Part shown: positions 36,775-46,234 of the stretch, piece by piece
How the letters are laid out: each line of letters begins with the position of its first letter
Numbering within the stretch: the first letter of the stretch is position 1
Source of the DNA: Peptoniphilus phoceensis
Lineage (GTDB): Bacteria > Bacillota > Clostridia > Tissierellales > Peptoniphilaceae
Reading direction: 5' to 3'
DNA length: 64,000 nt
Assembly: GCF_001517665.2 (NCBI RefSeq)
Contig: NZ_LN999807.1
Location: 147,788-211,787, forward strand
Notes under the pieces: model-generated
The model's input: only the letters and a program-made list of their open reading frames with translations
Databases searched by the model: none
What the model was told of the DNA's origin: nothing
Translations under genes and position numbers: made by a program

Positions 36775-37686
36775 TTATTTTGCAAGATTTGCCCAATCTG
36801 TCAATTCTCCTGTAAAGATTTTTTGAAGATCGTCCATGGTTACATCTTCAACTTTGTTTTCCTTGTTTACAATAACTGCAATACCATCTCTTGCTATAAC
36901 TGTAAAATCAAGAGCTTCTTTTTCTTCATCTTTAAGTTCTCTTGAAGCCATACCAAGTTGTGCAGTTCCTTCCATTGCAGCAGTCATACCAGCAGATGAA
37001 CCATTGGATTGGATATCAATTACAACATCTGGGTTCTTAGCCTTATATGCTTCAACAAGTTTTTCCATAAGAGGAGTAACAGAAGTTGAACCAGCAATAG
37101 TTAATTTTGCATCATTATTAATTGCTTCGTAAGTTTCGCCCTTAGCATCTCCTACATAACCTTCTTCTTCACAAATCTTTTGTCCTTCATCTGACATAAT
37201 AAACTTAATTAAGTCCATTGCTTTTTCGTCAACATCTTTCTTATAAGCAACATTAAATGGTCTTGCAAGTTTATATGTGTTTGACTTAATGTTTTCAGGA
37301 GTGGCTTCAACACCTTCAACTTTAAGAGCCTTAACATCATCATTTAAAGATCCAAGAGAAATATAACCAATAGAAGATGCATCATTTTGAACTGTAGTAA
37401 GAACTGCATCAGTAGAAGATTGAACAGCTGCTTCAGAATAAGTGTTGTCAACTTCTTTGTCGCCATCTTTTACAAGAACTCCTGTTAGTTCAGTAAAAGC
37501 AGATCTTGTACCTGAACCTTGTTCTCTTGTAATAACATTAATCGAACTAAGTTCTTCTGTCTTTTCTCCACCTGCATTTGCAGTAGTTTCTTCTTTCTTG
37601 TTTCCTCCACATGCTACAAGACTAGCTCCTAATGCTAAAACTAAAGCAACTTTTCCAAAACTTTTTAACTTCATTATTTTTTTCAT
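36775..37686 (-). CDS. pstS: Phosphate-binding lipoprotein PstS
   Basis: A signal peptide ends in the lipobox SLVAC, so the protein is anchored outside the membrane to hand phosphate to PstCA. The type II binding-protein fold includes INVITREQGSGTRSAF, near the N-terminus, and a second half beginning LTIAGSTSVTPLMEKL, with the phosphate-contacting SNGSSAGM. At 303 residues its length is normal. First gene of the operon, directly downstream of a Pho-box promoter. Confidence 0.95.
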   Translation of the reverse strand: MKKIMKLKSFGKVALVLALGASLVACGGNKKEETTANAGGEKTEELSSINVITREQGSGTRSAFTELTGVLVKDGDKEVDNTYSEAAVQSSTDAVLTTVQNDASSIGYISLGSLNDDVKALKVEGVEATPENIKSNTYKLARPFNVAYKKDVDEKAMDLIKFIMSDEGQKICEEEGYVGDAKGETYEAINNDAKLTIAGSTSVTPLMEKLVEAYKAKNPDVVIDIQSNGSSAGMTAAMEGTAQLGMASRELKDEEKEALDFTVIARDGIAVIVNKENKVEDVTMDDLQKIFTGELTDWANLAK

Positions 37687-37723
37687 CCTTTCAAAATTTA
37701 ATTTTATTTTTTATTTCATGGTC

Positions 37724-37777
37724 ATTATAGATTTAATTTGTAAATTGCCAAGAAGTCTTTTGTAAATTTTATGTAAA
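37724..37777 (-). promoter_or_regulatory. Pho-box promoter of the pst operon
   Basis: On the minus strand three TTTACA hexamers lie at 37777-37772, 37766-37761 and 37744-37739, that is, at helical spacings of 11 and 22 bp. A TATAAT -10 box (37729-37724) follows 9 bp later. Direct TT(T/A)ACA repeats at 11 bp are the PhoP-binding pattern of Gram-positive bacteria. The response regulator at 32875 is the likely activator. Confidence 0.8.
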
Positions 37778-37837
37778 TTATTTTGAATACCGTGAAAGAA
37801 TAGTGAAATTGTGTAAAGTTTTTTTTAATAAAATACC

Positions 37838-37868
37838 CTCCTTACTATTTGTCAGTAAAGAGGGTAAA
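37838..37868 (-). terminator. Terminator of the surface-protein gene
   Basis: TACCCTC and GAGGGTA arms around a 19-nt loop with its own short pairing are followed on the minus strand by a T-rich tail. Confidence 0.75.
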
Positions 37869-37906
37869 TCTCATAGCTAAATTTTTAATTTTTCTTTTAT
37901 TAAATT

Positions 37907-39064
37907 TTAGTATCTTTCAAAATAATAACTAGAGCCAATTCTTCCCCAGGATAATCTTGTATATGAGTTTTCAAGATAATATGTTCCTGCCACAAGATAA
38001 GGATTTACTCCGACAAAAAATCCAGTTTCGCCATAAGTTGTGTGTGATTTTTCTACTACTAAGGCATTTTTGTCCTTATCATAGTATCCATACTGTTCTG
38101 CAAAATATTCAGAATTATTGTCTGAACTTAGTATAGTTCTAGTCGTAAGCTTATATCTTCCATTTCCTAGACTCGTTATATAAGTGTATACATCTGTGGC
38201 TAGACTTGTATCATTAAATTTATGTCCACCAGGTCCATACCAAGATCCTACAAAAATATCATCTGTTGATATTACATAATATTTATCTTTAAGTTGTTTT
38301 TCTTCTGCTACATTTGATTTTGGAATTTTAACATACTTTACTTCTTCTTTTGGCTGAGTTACAGGTTGAGTTACTGGTTGAGTATAAGTAGTTGTATTAG
38401 TTTTATAAGTTGTAACACCATATTTAGAGACTCCGCTAACTCTATATTCATAGAAATCTTCATAAACTACGTTAACAAGTTCGCTTATTGTTTCAAATCT
38501 TGTAACATTTCCATTTACATTCATCTTGTAAGTTGCAATATTAATTGTGTATTCAGAAATTACTGTTTCTCTCTTTTCATAATAATATACAACTTTATAG
38601 AATGCATTGTACTTAGGATTGTCTCCTATATAGACAGCCTTATAATCCTTAGAGTAATCTACTTTTTCTCCAAAAGCTTCTGCAATTGCTCTAAGTGGTA
38701 CGAAAGTTCTATCGTCTCTTATTTCTGCTGGAGCATCTAAGTGAACTGCCTTGCCATTTACCATCATCTTATTTGATCCTATAGTAAGTTCAACTGTAGT
38801 ACCGTCATTTGTCATTGTTACTTTTTTGTTTGCTCCGTCCCACTTAACATCATAGCCAAGTTCTTCAGCTATAAATCTTATAGGTACATAGGTCCTAGAA
38901 TTTTTAATGTAAGGATATACATCACTATAAACAATGTGGTCGTTGACAATAATTCCATTCAACGGAATATCTCTTTTTTCATGCCTTACAGCAAAAACGT
39001 TTACTGTTGAGAGTAGCATTACAAGAGATAAAAATAAAATAAAATATCGTTTCGTCTTTTTCAT
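37907..39064 (-). CDS. Secreted protein with copper-amine-oxidase N-terminal domain
   Basis: After a signal peptide (about 1-25, ending near NVFA) comes a copper-amine-oxidase-like N-terminal domain in two halves (RTYVPIRFIAEELG and RTFVPLRAIAEAFG, about residues 40-145). A Thr/Tyr-rich stretch follows with a short tandem repeat of PVTQ near residue 230, then an aromatic beta-rich C-terminal region that I do not recognise. No catalytic oxidase domain is present. It is likely exported and cell-wall-associated. A separate protein at 26040 shares the N-terminal domain. Confidence 0.85.
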   Translation of the reverse strand: MKKTKRYFILFLSLVMLLSTVNVFAVRHEKRDIPLNGIIVNDHIVYSDVYPYIKNSRTYVPIRFIAEELGYDVKWDGANKKVTMTNDGTTVELTIGSNKMMVNGKAVHLDAPAEIRDDRTFVPLRAIAEAFGEKVDYSKDYKAVYIGDNPKYNAFYKVVYYYEKRETVISEYTINIATYKMNVNGNVTRFETISELVNVVYEDFYEYRVSGVSKYGVTTYKTNTTTYTQPVTQPVTQPKEEVKYVKIPKSNVAEEKQLKDKYYVISTDDIFVGSWYGPGGHKFNDTSLATDVYTYITSLGNGRYKLTTRTILSSDNNSEYFAEQYGYYDKDKNALVVEKSHTTYGETGFFVGVNPYLVAGTYYLENSYTRLSWGRIGSSYYFERY

Positions 39065-39193
39065 AACTTCTCCTTTCTTTCTTTGAAATAAGTTAACGTT
39101 TACATCTAAGTCAATTGTATAGAAATTATAACTTTATGTCAATACACTACTATGCTAAATTTACAATAAAAAAAGAGCTAGTCTCCTAACTCT

Positions 39194-39703
39194 TTAGTCT
39201 TCTATTAAAAATCCCATTTCCCCCAAGACAACTTCTATCTCTTCCATGACTTCTTCATTTTCTGCTACAACTGTGTGATAATGAACTCCACCTGTTAGCA
39301 CGTCAAGGGGTTTGGATTTTTCTTCATTCATCTTCTCTAAAAAAATTTTTACATCTCTTCTTGATGAACAATTTAAATCTTTTTTTATTTCACCATAAAC
39401 CTTGTGGTGGACAATGACGTCCTTAACAAGTCCTCCCAGGTCAACAATGGCTTCTAGTTCTTTTTTTATGTCCTTGTCACTATGCTTGACCTTAAAAACT
39501 TTTTGGGTCCTGGCTTCGTTCAAGTAGTAGCCCCTATTAGTTGATACAATATCCTTGCCGCTAGCCCTGAGTATTGCCATGTCCTGGACTATCACCTGTC
39601 TTGTTACATCAAACTTTTTTGCCAGATTTTCTCCCGACATAGGCTTTTGACTTTCGTATAAAATTTTTAACACGTCTTCTCTTCTTGATTTTGGATCTAA
39701 CAT
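39194..39703 (-). CDS. niaR: NiaR (YrxA) niacin-responsive repressor
   Basis: The 169-residue protein has an N-terminal HTH (SGENLAKKFDVTRQVIVQDMAILRASG) and a C-terminal 3H domain with the metal-binding histidines in VIVHHKVYGEI and GVHYHTVVAE. NiaR represses NAD synthesis genes when niacin is available. It is the last gene of nadA-nadB-nadC-niaR, so it regulates its own operon. A palindrome upstream of nadA is the candidate operator. Confidence 0.93.
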   Translation of the reverse strand: MLDPKSRREDVLKILYESQKPMSGENLAKKFDVTRQVIVQDMAILRASGKDIVSTNRGYYLNEARTQKVFKVKHSDKDIKKELEAIVDLGGLVKDVIVHHKVYGEIKKDLNCSSRRDVKIFLEKMNEEKSKPLDVLTGGVHYHTVVAENEEVMEEIEVVLGEMGFLIED

Positions 39704-39710
39704 ATCTCCC

Positions 39711-40556
39711 TCAATAGATTTTTAAATTTTTCATGGATAGGTCCAAGACTCCTGCCCCATAAGTGATTGCACCTGATGATATATAATCAATATCTAGGTT
39801 CCTATAAGAATTTATATTTTCAAGACTTATGTTACCTGAGCACTCAATGATGGCCCTCTTATTAATTATCTTGCAGGCTTCTTTTATCTCTTCTATATCC
39901 ATGTTGTCTAACATTATTATATCAGCTTTTGCCTCCAAGGCCTCCCTAACTTGGTCAAAATTTTCTACTTCAACTTCAATTTTCTTTACAAAGGGATTGA
40001 GCCTTCTCACTTTTTCCACTGCCTCTCTTATTCCACCAGCTGCATCTATGTGGTTGTCCTTTAGCATAATTCCATCAGATAAATTGTACCTGTGGTTGTA
40101 GCCTCCACCAAGTGTCACTGCATACTTTTCAAAAAGCCTCATATTAGGTGTAGTCTTTCTTGTGTCGAGAATTTTTATATAGTCGCTGTCAAGGGCATCA
40201 ACCATTTTCTTGGTGTAAGTTGCAATCCCACTCATCCTTTGCAAGAAGTTTAAGGCTGTCCTTTCTCCCTCAAGGATTGCCTTGGCTCTTCCACTTATTT
40301 TTCCTATTAGGTCCTTATTTCTAACTTGGTCTCCATCTGAAAAATAAAATTCAAAGGTCACATCTTCATCCAAGATTTCAAAGACCCTCTTAAAGACATC
40401 AAGACCTGCAAGTATTCCAGAGTCCTTGGCTCTTAAATCTACCTCTGCCCTCTCATCCTTTAAGATGGCATCTGTTGATATGTCTCCACTTGTAATGTCC
40501 TCCCTTAGGGCTGCGATTATATACTTGTCAATTAAGATTGGCTTTAGATCTCTCAT
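39711..40556 (-). CDS. nadC: Quinolinate phosphoribosyltransferase
   Basis: Forms nicotinate mononucleotide from quinolinate and PRPP. Conserved motifs include ERTALNFLQRMSGIAT, KILDTRKTTPNMRLFEKYAV, GGGYNHRYNLSDGIMLKDNH and the C-terminal IDYISSGAITYG. At 281 residues it is full length. It overlaps nadB by 29 bp. Confidence 0.96.
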   Translation of the reverse strand: MRDLKPILIDKYIIAALREDITSGDISTDAILKDERAEVDLRAKDSGILAGLDVFKRVFEILDEDVTFEFYFSDGDQVRNKDLIGKISGRAKAILEGERTALNFLQRMSGIATYTKKMVDALDSDYIKILDTRKTTPNMRLFEKYAVTLGGGYNHRYNLSDGIMLKDNHIDAAGGIREAVEKVRRLNPFVKKIEVEVENFDQVREALEAKADIIMLDNMDIEEIKEACKIINKRAIIECSGNISLENINSYRNLDIDYISSGAITYGAGVLDLSMKNLKIY

Positions 40557-41790
40557 CTTCTCTTATCCTTTCAAAAATAATTTTTTTCTTATCTTCTCCA
40601 TCAAGGTCTTTTGTGTCAATTGTAAAGTCTATTTCTTTTTCTTCAAGTTTATTTTCATTTAAGTAGTCTGCCAAAATTCTTCCAAAAACTAGGCACTCTA
40701 AAAGTGAATTGCAGGCAAGTCTATTAGAACCATGAATTCCAACATTACCAGCTTCACCAACTGCAAAGAGTCCCTCTAGGTTAGTCCTTCCTTCGATATC
40801 ACACTCTATTCCTCCCATGGTATAGTGTTGGCAGGGAACTATTGGAATGTTTTCGTATCTTGGGTCTATCCCCCTGCCCCTTAACTCATCAAAAATCATT
40901 GGAAATCTCTTGGGAATTCTTTCTTCTCCAAGGGGCTTCATAGACAAGTATTCAAAGTCCATTCCTTCTTTTTCCATTTCATTTTTTATGGCACCTGCTA
41001 CTATGTCTCTTGGCTTCATTTCATCTGTGAATCTCTGGTCCTTATGATTAAGTAGGACTGCCCCTTCTCCCCTTGCAGATTCGGAAATTAAAAATTGCCT
41101 TTCTACTCCTTCTTCATAAAGAGAAGTTGGATGAAATTGAATGTAAGATATGTCCTTTATCTTGACCCCGTTTTTTATTGCCATGGCAAGTCCATCTCCT
41201 GAGATATGAGGAAAGTTTGTTGACTTGTCAAAGAGTCCACCTAGTCCACCAGTTGCAAGAACCACATTTGTAGAAATAAAAACCTCATCGTGAGACCTTG
41301 CTCCGTAACACTTGCCATCTCTTACAATAAGATCAAGTATAGGCGTGTCTTCAAATATTTCTATGTTTGACCTTTCCCTTAATCTTTTATAGAGGACATC
41401 GAGGATTCCCTTTCCTATTTCATCGTCAATGTGAAGGCCCCTTGATGCTGAGTGTCCGCCCTCTCTTGAATAATCAATCTGGCCATCCTTCTTTGTGAAC
41501 TCAACTCCAAGATCCATTAAAAACTTAATTGCATCTTTTGACTTGTCCACCATGGTCTCAACTGACTTCAAATTATTTTTGTAGTGGCCTGCCCTCATTG
41601 TGTCTTCAATAAAAACTTCCCTATCTTCTTCATCTCTTAAGACATTTATCCCACCTTGGGCAAGATAAGAATTTGAATCTTCTAACTTTTTCTTTGTGAC
41701 AAGACCAATCCTATAATCCTTACTCAACTCTAGGGCAGTACTGACTCCAGCAAGGCCTGAACCCACAATTAAAATGTCAAATTTTTTCAT
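40528..41790 (-). CDS. nadB: L-aspartate oxidase
   Basis: FAD enzyme that oxidises aspartate to iminoaspartate for NadA. It has the dinucleotide motif ILIVGSGLAGVSTALEL, the FAD/substrate segments SYLAQGGINV, GGHSASRGLHIDDE and QFHPTSLY, and HYTMGGIECD near the C-terminal third. The ATG at 41790 follows the nadA stop by one base; the GTG 9 bp earlier is less likely. At 420 residues it is shorter than the E. coli enzyme, because the C-terminal helical domain is reduced. Confidence 0.95.
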   Translation of the reverse strand: MKKFDILIVGSGLAGVSTALELSKDYRIGLVTKKKLEDSNSYLAQGGINVLRDEEDREVFIEDTMRAGHYKNNLKSVETMVDKSKDAIKFLMDLGVEFTKKDGQIDYSREGGHSASRGLHIDDEIGKGILDVLYKRLRERSNIEIFEDTPILDLIVRDGKCYGARSHDEVFISTNVVLATGGLGGLFDKSTNFPHISGDGLAMAIKNGVKIKDISYIQFHPTSLYEEGVERQFLISESARGEGAVLLNHKDQRFTDEMKPRDIVAGAIKNEMEKEGMDFEYLSMKPLGEERIPKRFPMIFDELRGRGIDPRYENIPIVPCQHYTMGGIECDIEGRTNLEGLFAVGEAGNVGIHGSNRLACNSLLECLVFGRILADYLNENKLEEKEIDFTIDTKDLDGEDKKKIIFERIREDERSKANLN

Positions 41791-41791
41791 C

Positions 41792-42715
41792 CTATGCACC
41801 TAACTCCAACATTTTTTCAAGAGGTTTTAAGGCTCTTTCTCTAATTTCTCTTGGAACTTCAACTTGATTTTTGTTTTCTTCTAGGACTTCAATAATTTTA
41901 TTTAAGGTCAATTTTTTCATGTCCAGGCAAATCGGTCCCTTGGCAAGCTTTCTAAAGTTGACCTTTGGATATTTTTTCTTAAGCTCAGTAAAAATTCCTT
42001 CTTCAGTGACAACTAAAACATCATCATACTTGCCTGCTTCATTAATAATTGCCTTTGTAGATCCAATGAAGTCAGCAAGTTCTAGGACTTCTTTCCTACA
42101 TTCTGGATGAGCCAAAATTTTTACCTTACCCTTGTAGGCTCTTACATCTTCAAGATCTATCTCATCGTGAACAGGACAGTAGCCATCATTTAAAATAACA
42201 TTTTTATCTGGCAAAGACTTCTTTATGTAGTCGCCAAGGTTTTTATCTGGTACAAAAAAAATATTTTTTTCTTTTAATTTATTAACAATTTTTGCAGCGT
42301 TTGAAGATGTTACGCAAATATCTGAGTAGGCCTTGATCTCTGCAGTAGAATTTATGTAAGTCACAACTGCTAGGTCATCGTAAGCCTCTCTCATCTCCTT
42401 AATTTTTTCAATGCTCACCATGTGGGCCATGGGACAATCTGCTCCAAGATCAGGCATCAAAACATTCTTACTTGGATTCAAAATCTTAACACTTTCTCCC
42501 ATGAAATAGACTCCTGCCATGACTATAGTGTCTTCCTTGAGTTCTGTAGCCTTTTGAGCTAAGAAAAAAGAATCTCCTATGTAGTCAGCCACAGCTTGGA
42601 TCTCTTCATCAACATAGTAGTGGGCAAGTATAACAGCATCTCTCTCTTCCTTTAATTTTTTTAATATTTCAATTTTTTCTTTTAAAGTTAAATTTTCTAA
42701 ATTTTTCAATTTCAC
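41792..42715 (-). CDS. nadA: Quinolinate synthase
   Basis: Condenses iminoaspartate with dihydroxyacetone phosphate, using a [4Fe-4S] cluster. The expected cysteines lie in GADCPMAHM, in HPECR and in GPICLDMKKLT, and the substrate motifs ILAHYYVDEEIQAVADYIGDSF and CVTSSNA are present. The best start is GTG 42715 just behind AGGAG; TTG codons at 42718 and 42703 are alternatives. First gene of the NAD operon. Confidence 0.95.
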   Translation of the reverse strand: MKLKNLENLTLKEKIEILKKLKEERDAVILAHYYVDEEIQAVADYIGDSFFLAQKATELKEDTIVMAGVYFMGESVKILNPSKNVLMPDLGADCPMAHMVSIEKIKEMREAYDDLAVVTYINSTAEIKAYSDICVTSSNAAKIVNKLKEKNIFFVPDKNLGDYIKKSLPDKNVILNDGYCPVHDEIDLEDVRAYKGKVKILAHPECRKEVLELADFIGSTKAIINEAGKYDDVLVVTEEGIFTELKKKYPKVNFRKLAKGPICLDMKKLTLNKIIEVLEENKNQVEVPREIRERALKPLEKMLELGA

Positions 42716-42741
42716 CAATCTCCTAATAAATTTTACTTAAA

Positions 42742-42788
42742 ATTATATTACAAAGAAGCATGCCGGACAAGTCAAGTGTATATACACT
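42742..42788 (-). promoter_or_regulatory. nadA promoter with palindromic candidate NiaR operator
   Basis: Minus-strand TTGTCC (42770-42765) and TATAAT (42747-42742) are spaced by 17 bp. The perfect 14-bp palindrome AGTGTATATACACT lies at 42775-42788, ending 4 bp upstream of the -35 box. A repressor encoded by the last gene of the operon makes this the most likely operator, though I cannot verify it against a known consensus. Confidence 0.6.
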
Positions 42789-43006
42789 AGCTTATCTTAG
42801 AATGAAGAGTTTATTTTTTTGACTAAGCTTTATTTATAAAATAATTTAACTTTAATGGCTAAGTTTCTTTTTTTGTCCTTAAAATTTTTTAGCTAAGAAA
42901 ATAAAAATTAAAATCACTGGACTTTCAGGCTTTGTTACTTAAAAACTTTCTTGGGTATCATATTAATATAGGATGTCGTTTTAAAGTGATAAAGGAAAGT
43001 GATCTT

Positions 43007-44017
43007 ATGAAAAATGATGAATTGAGAAGAAAAGAACACGAGGCTGTGAGAAATTCAGTTGGATATTATGACTTTACCCACCAAGTTTTAGATGTCTTTG
43101 GAAAAGATGCAGAAGACTTCTTGGATAAAATTTTTGTAAATGACATTAAAAATATGAAAAATACTCATGCTCTTTACACAACAATGCTAAATGAAGATGG
43201 AAAAATCATTGACGATGTAATTATCTTTAGATTAGAAAAAGAAAAATATCTAATTTCCACTCTTTATATCGACAAGATGATTAAGTGGTTTGACAAATTT
43301 AAAGAAGGATTTGATGTAGATTACAAGGACATCACAGATGATCTTACAATGTTTGCAGTACAAGGACCAAAGTCCAAGGACCTTGTAAATAAAATTGTAG
43401 ACAAGGACATTTCAGATTTAAAATTCTTCACAATTGAAGATAACTCCCTTGGCGACATAGCACTTATGGTCGCAAGAGCAGGCTTCACTGGCGAACTTGG
43501 CTACGAACTATATGTACAATCAGATAAAAAAGATATCTTAGAAGAAAAAATCAAAGAAGCAGGAAAAGAGTTCGACCTTGTGAACATCACTACAGATGTT
43601 ATAATTGGAAGCTTACCTGGCGAAAAAGGCTACGTTCTTATGAGTGATTTAGAAGGAGCAAATCCTCTTGAAGTTGGCTACGGCTGGACAGTAGCTTGGG
43701 ATAGCGACTTTATAGGAAAAGACGCCCTTCTTAAAGCAAAAGAAAATGTAAATCGTGACCTCTTTGGATATGAATTATTAGAAGATGGAGAAGTCGAAGC
43801 AGGAGATATAGTTTTACTTGATGGCAAAGAAATAGGTGAAGTGACAAAATTCATTTACGGCTACACAGTAGAAAAATATATTGGCTACTGCATGATAGAA
43901 AAAGATAAAGCAGTAGAAGGCAAAAAAGTAGAAATAAAAACAAAAGCAGGAAGCCTAGAAGCAAAATTGTGCGACAGGGTTTTTTATGACAAAGATAATG
44001 AAAGAGTAAAAGGATAA
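43007..44017 (+). CDS. GcvT-family aminomethyltransferase-like protein
   Basis: The ATG at 43007 lies behind AAAGGAAAGTGAT and yields 336 residues; the frame open from 42932 lacks a ribosome binding site. The folate-binding GcvT fold is recognised by the YDFTHQVLDVFGKDAEDFLDKIFVNDI start, the MFAVQGPKS segment, ARAGFTGELGYELYV and the C-terminal barrel. No gcvH or gcvP is near, so it may be a stand-alone folate-dependent enzyme for a different methylamine-type substrate, rather than part of glycine cleavage. Confidence 0.82.
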   Translation: MKNDELRRKEHEAVRNSVGYYDFTHQVLDVFGKDAEDFLDKIFVNDIKNMKNTHALYTTMLNEDGKIIDDVIIFRLEKEKYLISTLYIDKMIKWFDKFKEGFDVDYKDITDDLTMFAVQGPKSKDLVNKIVDKDISDLKFFTIEDNSLGDIALMVARAGFTGELGYELYVQSDKKDILEEKIKEAGKEFDLVNITTDVIIGSLPGEKGYVLMSDLEGANPLEVGYGWTVAWDSDFIGKDALLKAKENVNRDLFGYELLEDGEVEAGDIVLLDGKEIGEVTKFIYGYTVEKYIGYCMIEKDKAVEGKKVEIKTKAGSLEAKLCDRVFYDKDNERVKG

Positions 44018-44098
44018 AAATAAAAAATTTCAAAAGTTATAAGAAGTCATTGAATTAGTGAATTTAGAAATATAATTTGATGAATCTTTAGTGGAAAT

Positions 44099-44796
44099 AA
44101 TAAAAATCCACCGGCGTAGCCGGTGGTTTTGCTTTTGCGGTCCAAAGGACCTTTTTTGCTAGCTGCGTCTCAAGGACGCTTGTGGTTTACCACTTGCAAT
44201 TACTACTAGCTAACCCCTAAAGGGGTCTGTGTTGTCCATTGTTATCTGACCACTTAATTCATCCTCTTTAAGTTGGTTATGAATATACTCTTTTATTGCT
44301 TTTGTATTTTTTCCTGCTGTATCTACATAGTATCCTCGGCACCAAAATTGCCTTCCTCTGTATTTGTATTTTAAGCTACCCCACTTATCGTATATCATAA
44401 TACTGCTTTTGCCTTTTAAAAATCCCATAAAACTAGATATACTCAATTTTGGTGGTATTTCTAACAACATGTGCACGTGATCTGGACAAACTTCTGCTTC
44501 TATTATGTTAACTCCTTTCCAGTTGCAAAGCTCTCTTAATATTGCACCTATTTCTAATCTTTTGCTTCCGTAAAATACTTTTCTTCTATATTTCGGAGCG
44601 AACACTACATGATATTTACAATTCCATTTTGTATGTGATAGACTATGTGTATGATTTAAATTCATAAAAAACCTCCTGTTATTTTTGTGTTCTGGTAAAC
44701 CACAATTTATTTTAACATGGAGGTCTTTTTTTATTAGTTTTTCATCGCTAAAGCTAAATTGAACCCCTGGTCTAACCAGGGGTATTCTAATTACAA
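44099..44796 (-). mobile_element. IS200/IS605-family insertion sequence, copy 2
   Basis: The sequence appears identical to copy 1 over 698 bp, with the same terminal hairpins and orientation. It lies downstream of the GcvT-like gene and directly against the T-tract of another terminator (44797-44831). The identity suggests recent transposition. Confidence 0.93.
44210..44665 (-). CDS. tnpA: IS200/IS605 transposase TnpA (Y1 HUH), second copy
   Basis: This 151-residue protein is the same as the product of the copy at 30559, with the HUH motif in DHVHMLL and the catalytic tyrosine in GYYVDTAGKN. The AGGAGG site is intact. No tnpB or accessory gene is present. Confidence 0.95.
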   Translation of the reverse strand: MNLNHTHSLSHTKWNCKYHVVFAPKYRRKVFYGSKRLEIGAILRELCNWKGVNIIEAEVCPDHVHMLLEIPPKLSISSFMGFLKGKSSIMIYDKWGSLKYKYRGRQFWCRGYYVDTAGKNTKAIKEYIHNQLKEDELSGQITMDNTDPFRG

Positions 44797-44831
44797 AAAG
44801 GGCTATGAGTATAAATTCTCATAGCCTTTAA
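44797..44831 (-). terminator. Terminator adjoining insertion-sequence copy 2
   Basis: GGCTATGAG and CTCATAGCC arms with an 8-nt loop, followed on the minus strand by TTTTT that runs into the insertion sequence. It terminates the small broken gene upstream. Confidence 0.78.
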
Positions 44832-44851
44832 GTTTAAAAAAACAAGTTTGT

Positions 44852-45040
44852 TTAAAATAATTCGAGCTCCTCTGTTTCATAAGTTACCACATCTACAGGA
44901 TCTCCATCAACGTCCCAGATCTAGACTTCGCAATAGTCAGAATTAGGGTAAAAACTTACGATAATACCAATAGTGGATGGTGGATATCCATCTTTTTCAA
45001 CTAAAGTTTTGACTTTATCACATTCTTTAAATTTCATCAT
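44852..45040 (-). pseudogene. Small DUF4926-like protein with an in-frame TAG
   Basis: Read on the minus strand, a frame of about 62 codons gives MKFKECDKVKTL, a TIGIIVSFYPNSDYCEV block, a TAG at 44923-44921, then IWDVDGDPVDVVTYETEELELF. The whole is reminiscent of small SH3-like DUF4926 proteins that accompany toxin or restriction genes. The stop divides it at codon 39. No ribosome binding site is convincing. Confidence 0.5.
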
Positions 45041-45090
45041 CTATTCTAATTTTGATTATAATTATTTGATTCTAAAATTCTTCTTAAACC

Positions 45091-46232
45091 TCATATTTTA
45101 TCTCCGTAAGGAAGGGAATTAATATAGTTTTCCATGAAATTCCAATCAGGTACAAACTCTCCATTAACGTTTATAGCAGGGAGATTTATTTTTGTCTTCT
45201 TTATTAAATCCATTTTAAAAGCTCTTCCATAACTATATTTATACCTTTCTTTTTCAATCAAACTTTTAATAAATAGTGCTGTATATTTATTTATCCATTT
45301 TGCTCTGCATACGACAATGTGATCACCTGTAATAAAATCATTTTCTTGATAATATATCGTTGATGTAGTATCCCCAATTATAATTGCATTTCCTTTTTCT
45401 TTTACTGAAATATCCACTAAAGGAACATAACAATCACACCCATTATTTTTATCTGTTCTGCTGATAAATGAAATTCTATCTATGTTATTTGAATCAAAAG
45501 TAGTTAAATCACTTTTAACATAAGCTTCCGATTTATAAATTTCCTCAAAAATATCTTCTAATAAAAATTCTTTCCAATAATTTATATTTAAATCCAGGAT
45601 TTCGTCAGCCCTATTATCAGTTCTTAATGCATCCTTAATAGAGCCTTGACTCTCTCTCTAGTTTCAAGCCTTTCTATGAACTCTTCCATATACTTCCAAT
45701 CTGGAATATATCCTTCATCTGAGAAAGTTTTTTTAGGATCAATAATACATTGTCCATAATTATCAGTCAAAACAGGTAAATTAATTGTGGATTTAACCAT
45801 TCTAACTGGTCTCCATTTTCTTCCGTATTGCCATCTATATCTATCTTTCATAATAACAGTAGCAATAAATAATCCTGTTTTATGATTAAATGGAATTCCA
45901 TCTTTTCTATATAAGGGGTTTACATCATGACTACAAGTAAATTCTTTAGGTTGGTAGTATGCATATCCGACAGAACCATTATTAGTAACACATACTGCAT
46001 TAGCAGGAAATATTTTATCTGAAATAGGAGAATTGTTATCGTCTCCTGTTTTAGATGCATTATTTATATTTTCTATTGTATGATAACTAGTTACACCATT
46101 ATTGCTATCAGTTGCTCCTAAAAACGGAATTTCACCATTTTCAGAAGAATCTGGTTTTTTATTATAAAACCCCTTTCTAATGATAAATATTCTATTATAT
46201 ATAAATGATTTCCACTTTTTAGTATTTAACAT
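45091..46232 (-). pseudogene. Broken specificity subunit of a restriction-modification system
   Basis: Two target-recognition-domain halves in different frames join across a frameshift near 45640. The first half runs KWKSFIYNRIFIIRKGFYNKK to IPDWKYMEEFIERLETRERVK. The continuation, GSIKDALRTDNRADEILDL then WKEFLLEDIFEEIY, leads into a second TRD that ends PDWNFMENYINSLPYGD. A complete gene would encode about 380 residues. It follows the methylase remnant directly, so this was a type I- or BcgI-like methylase/specificity pair. It is inactive as read. Confidence 0.8.
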
Positions 46233-46234
46233 TT

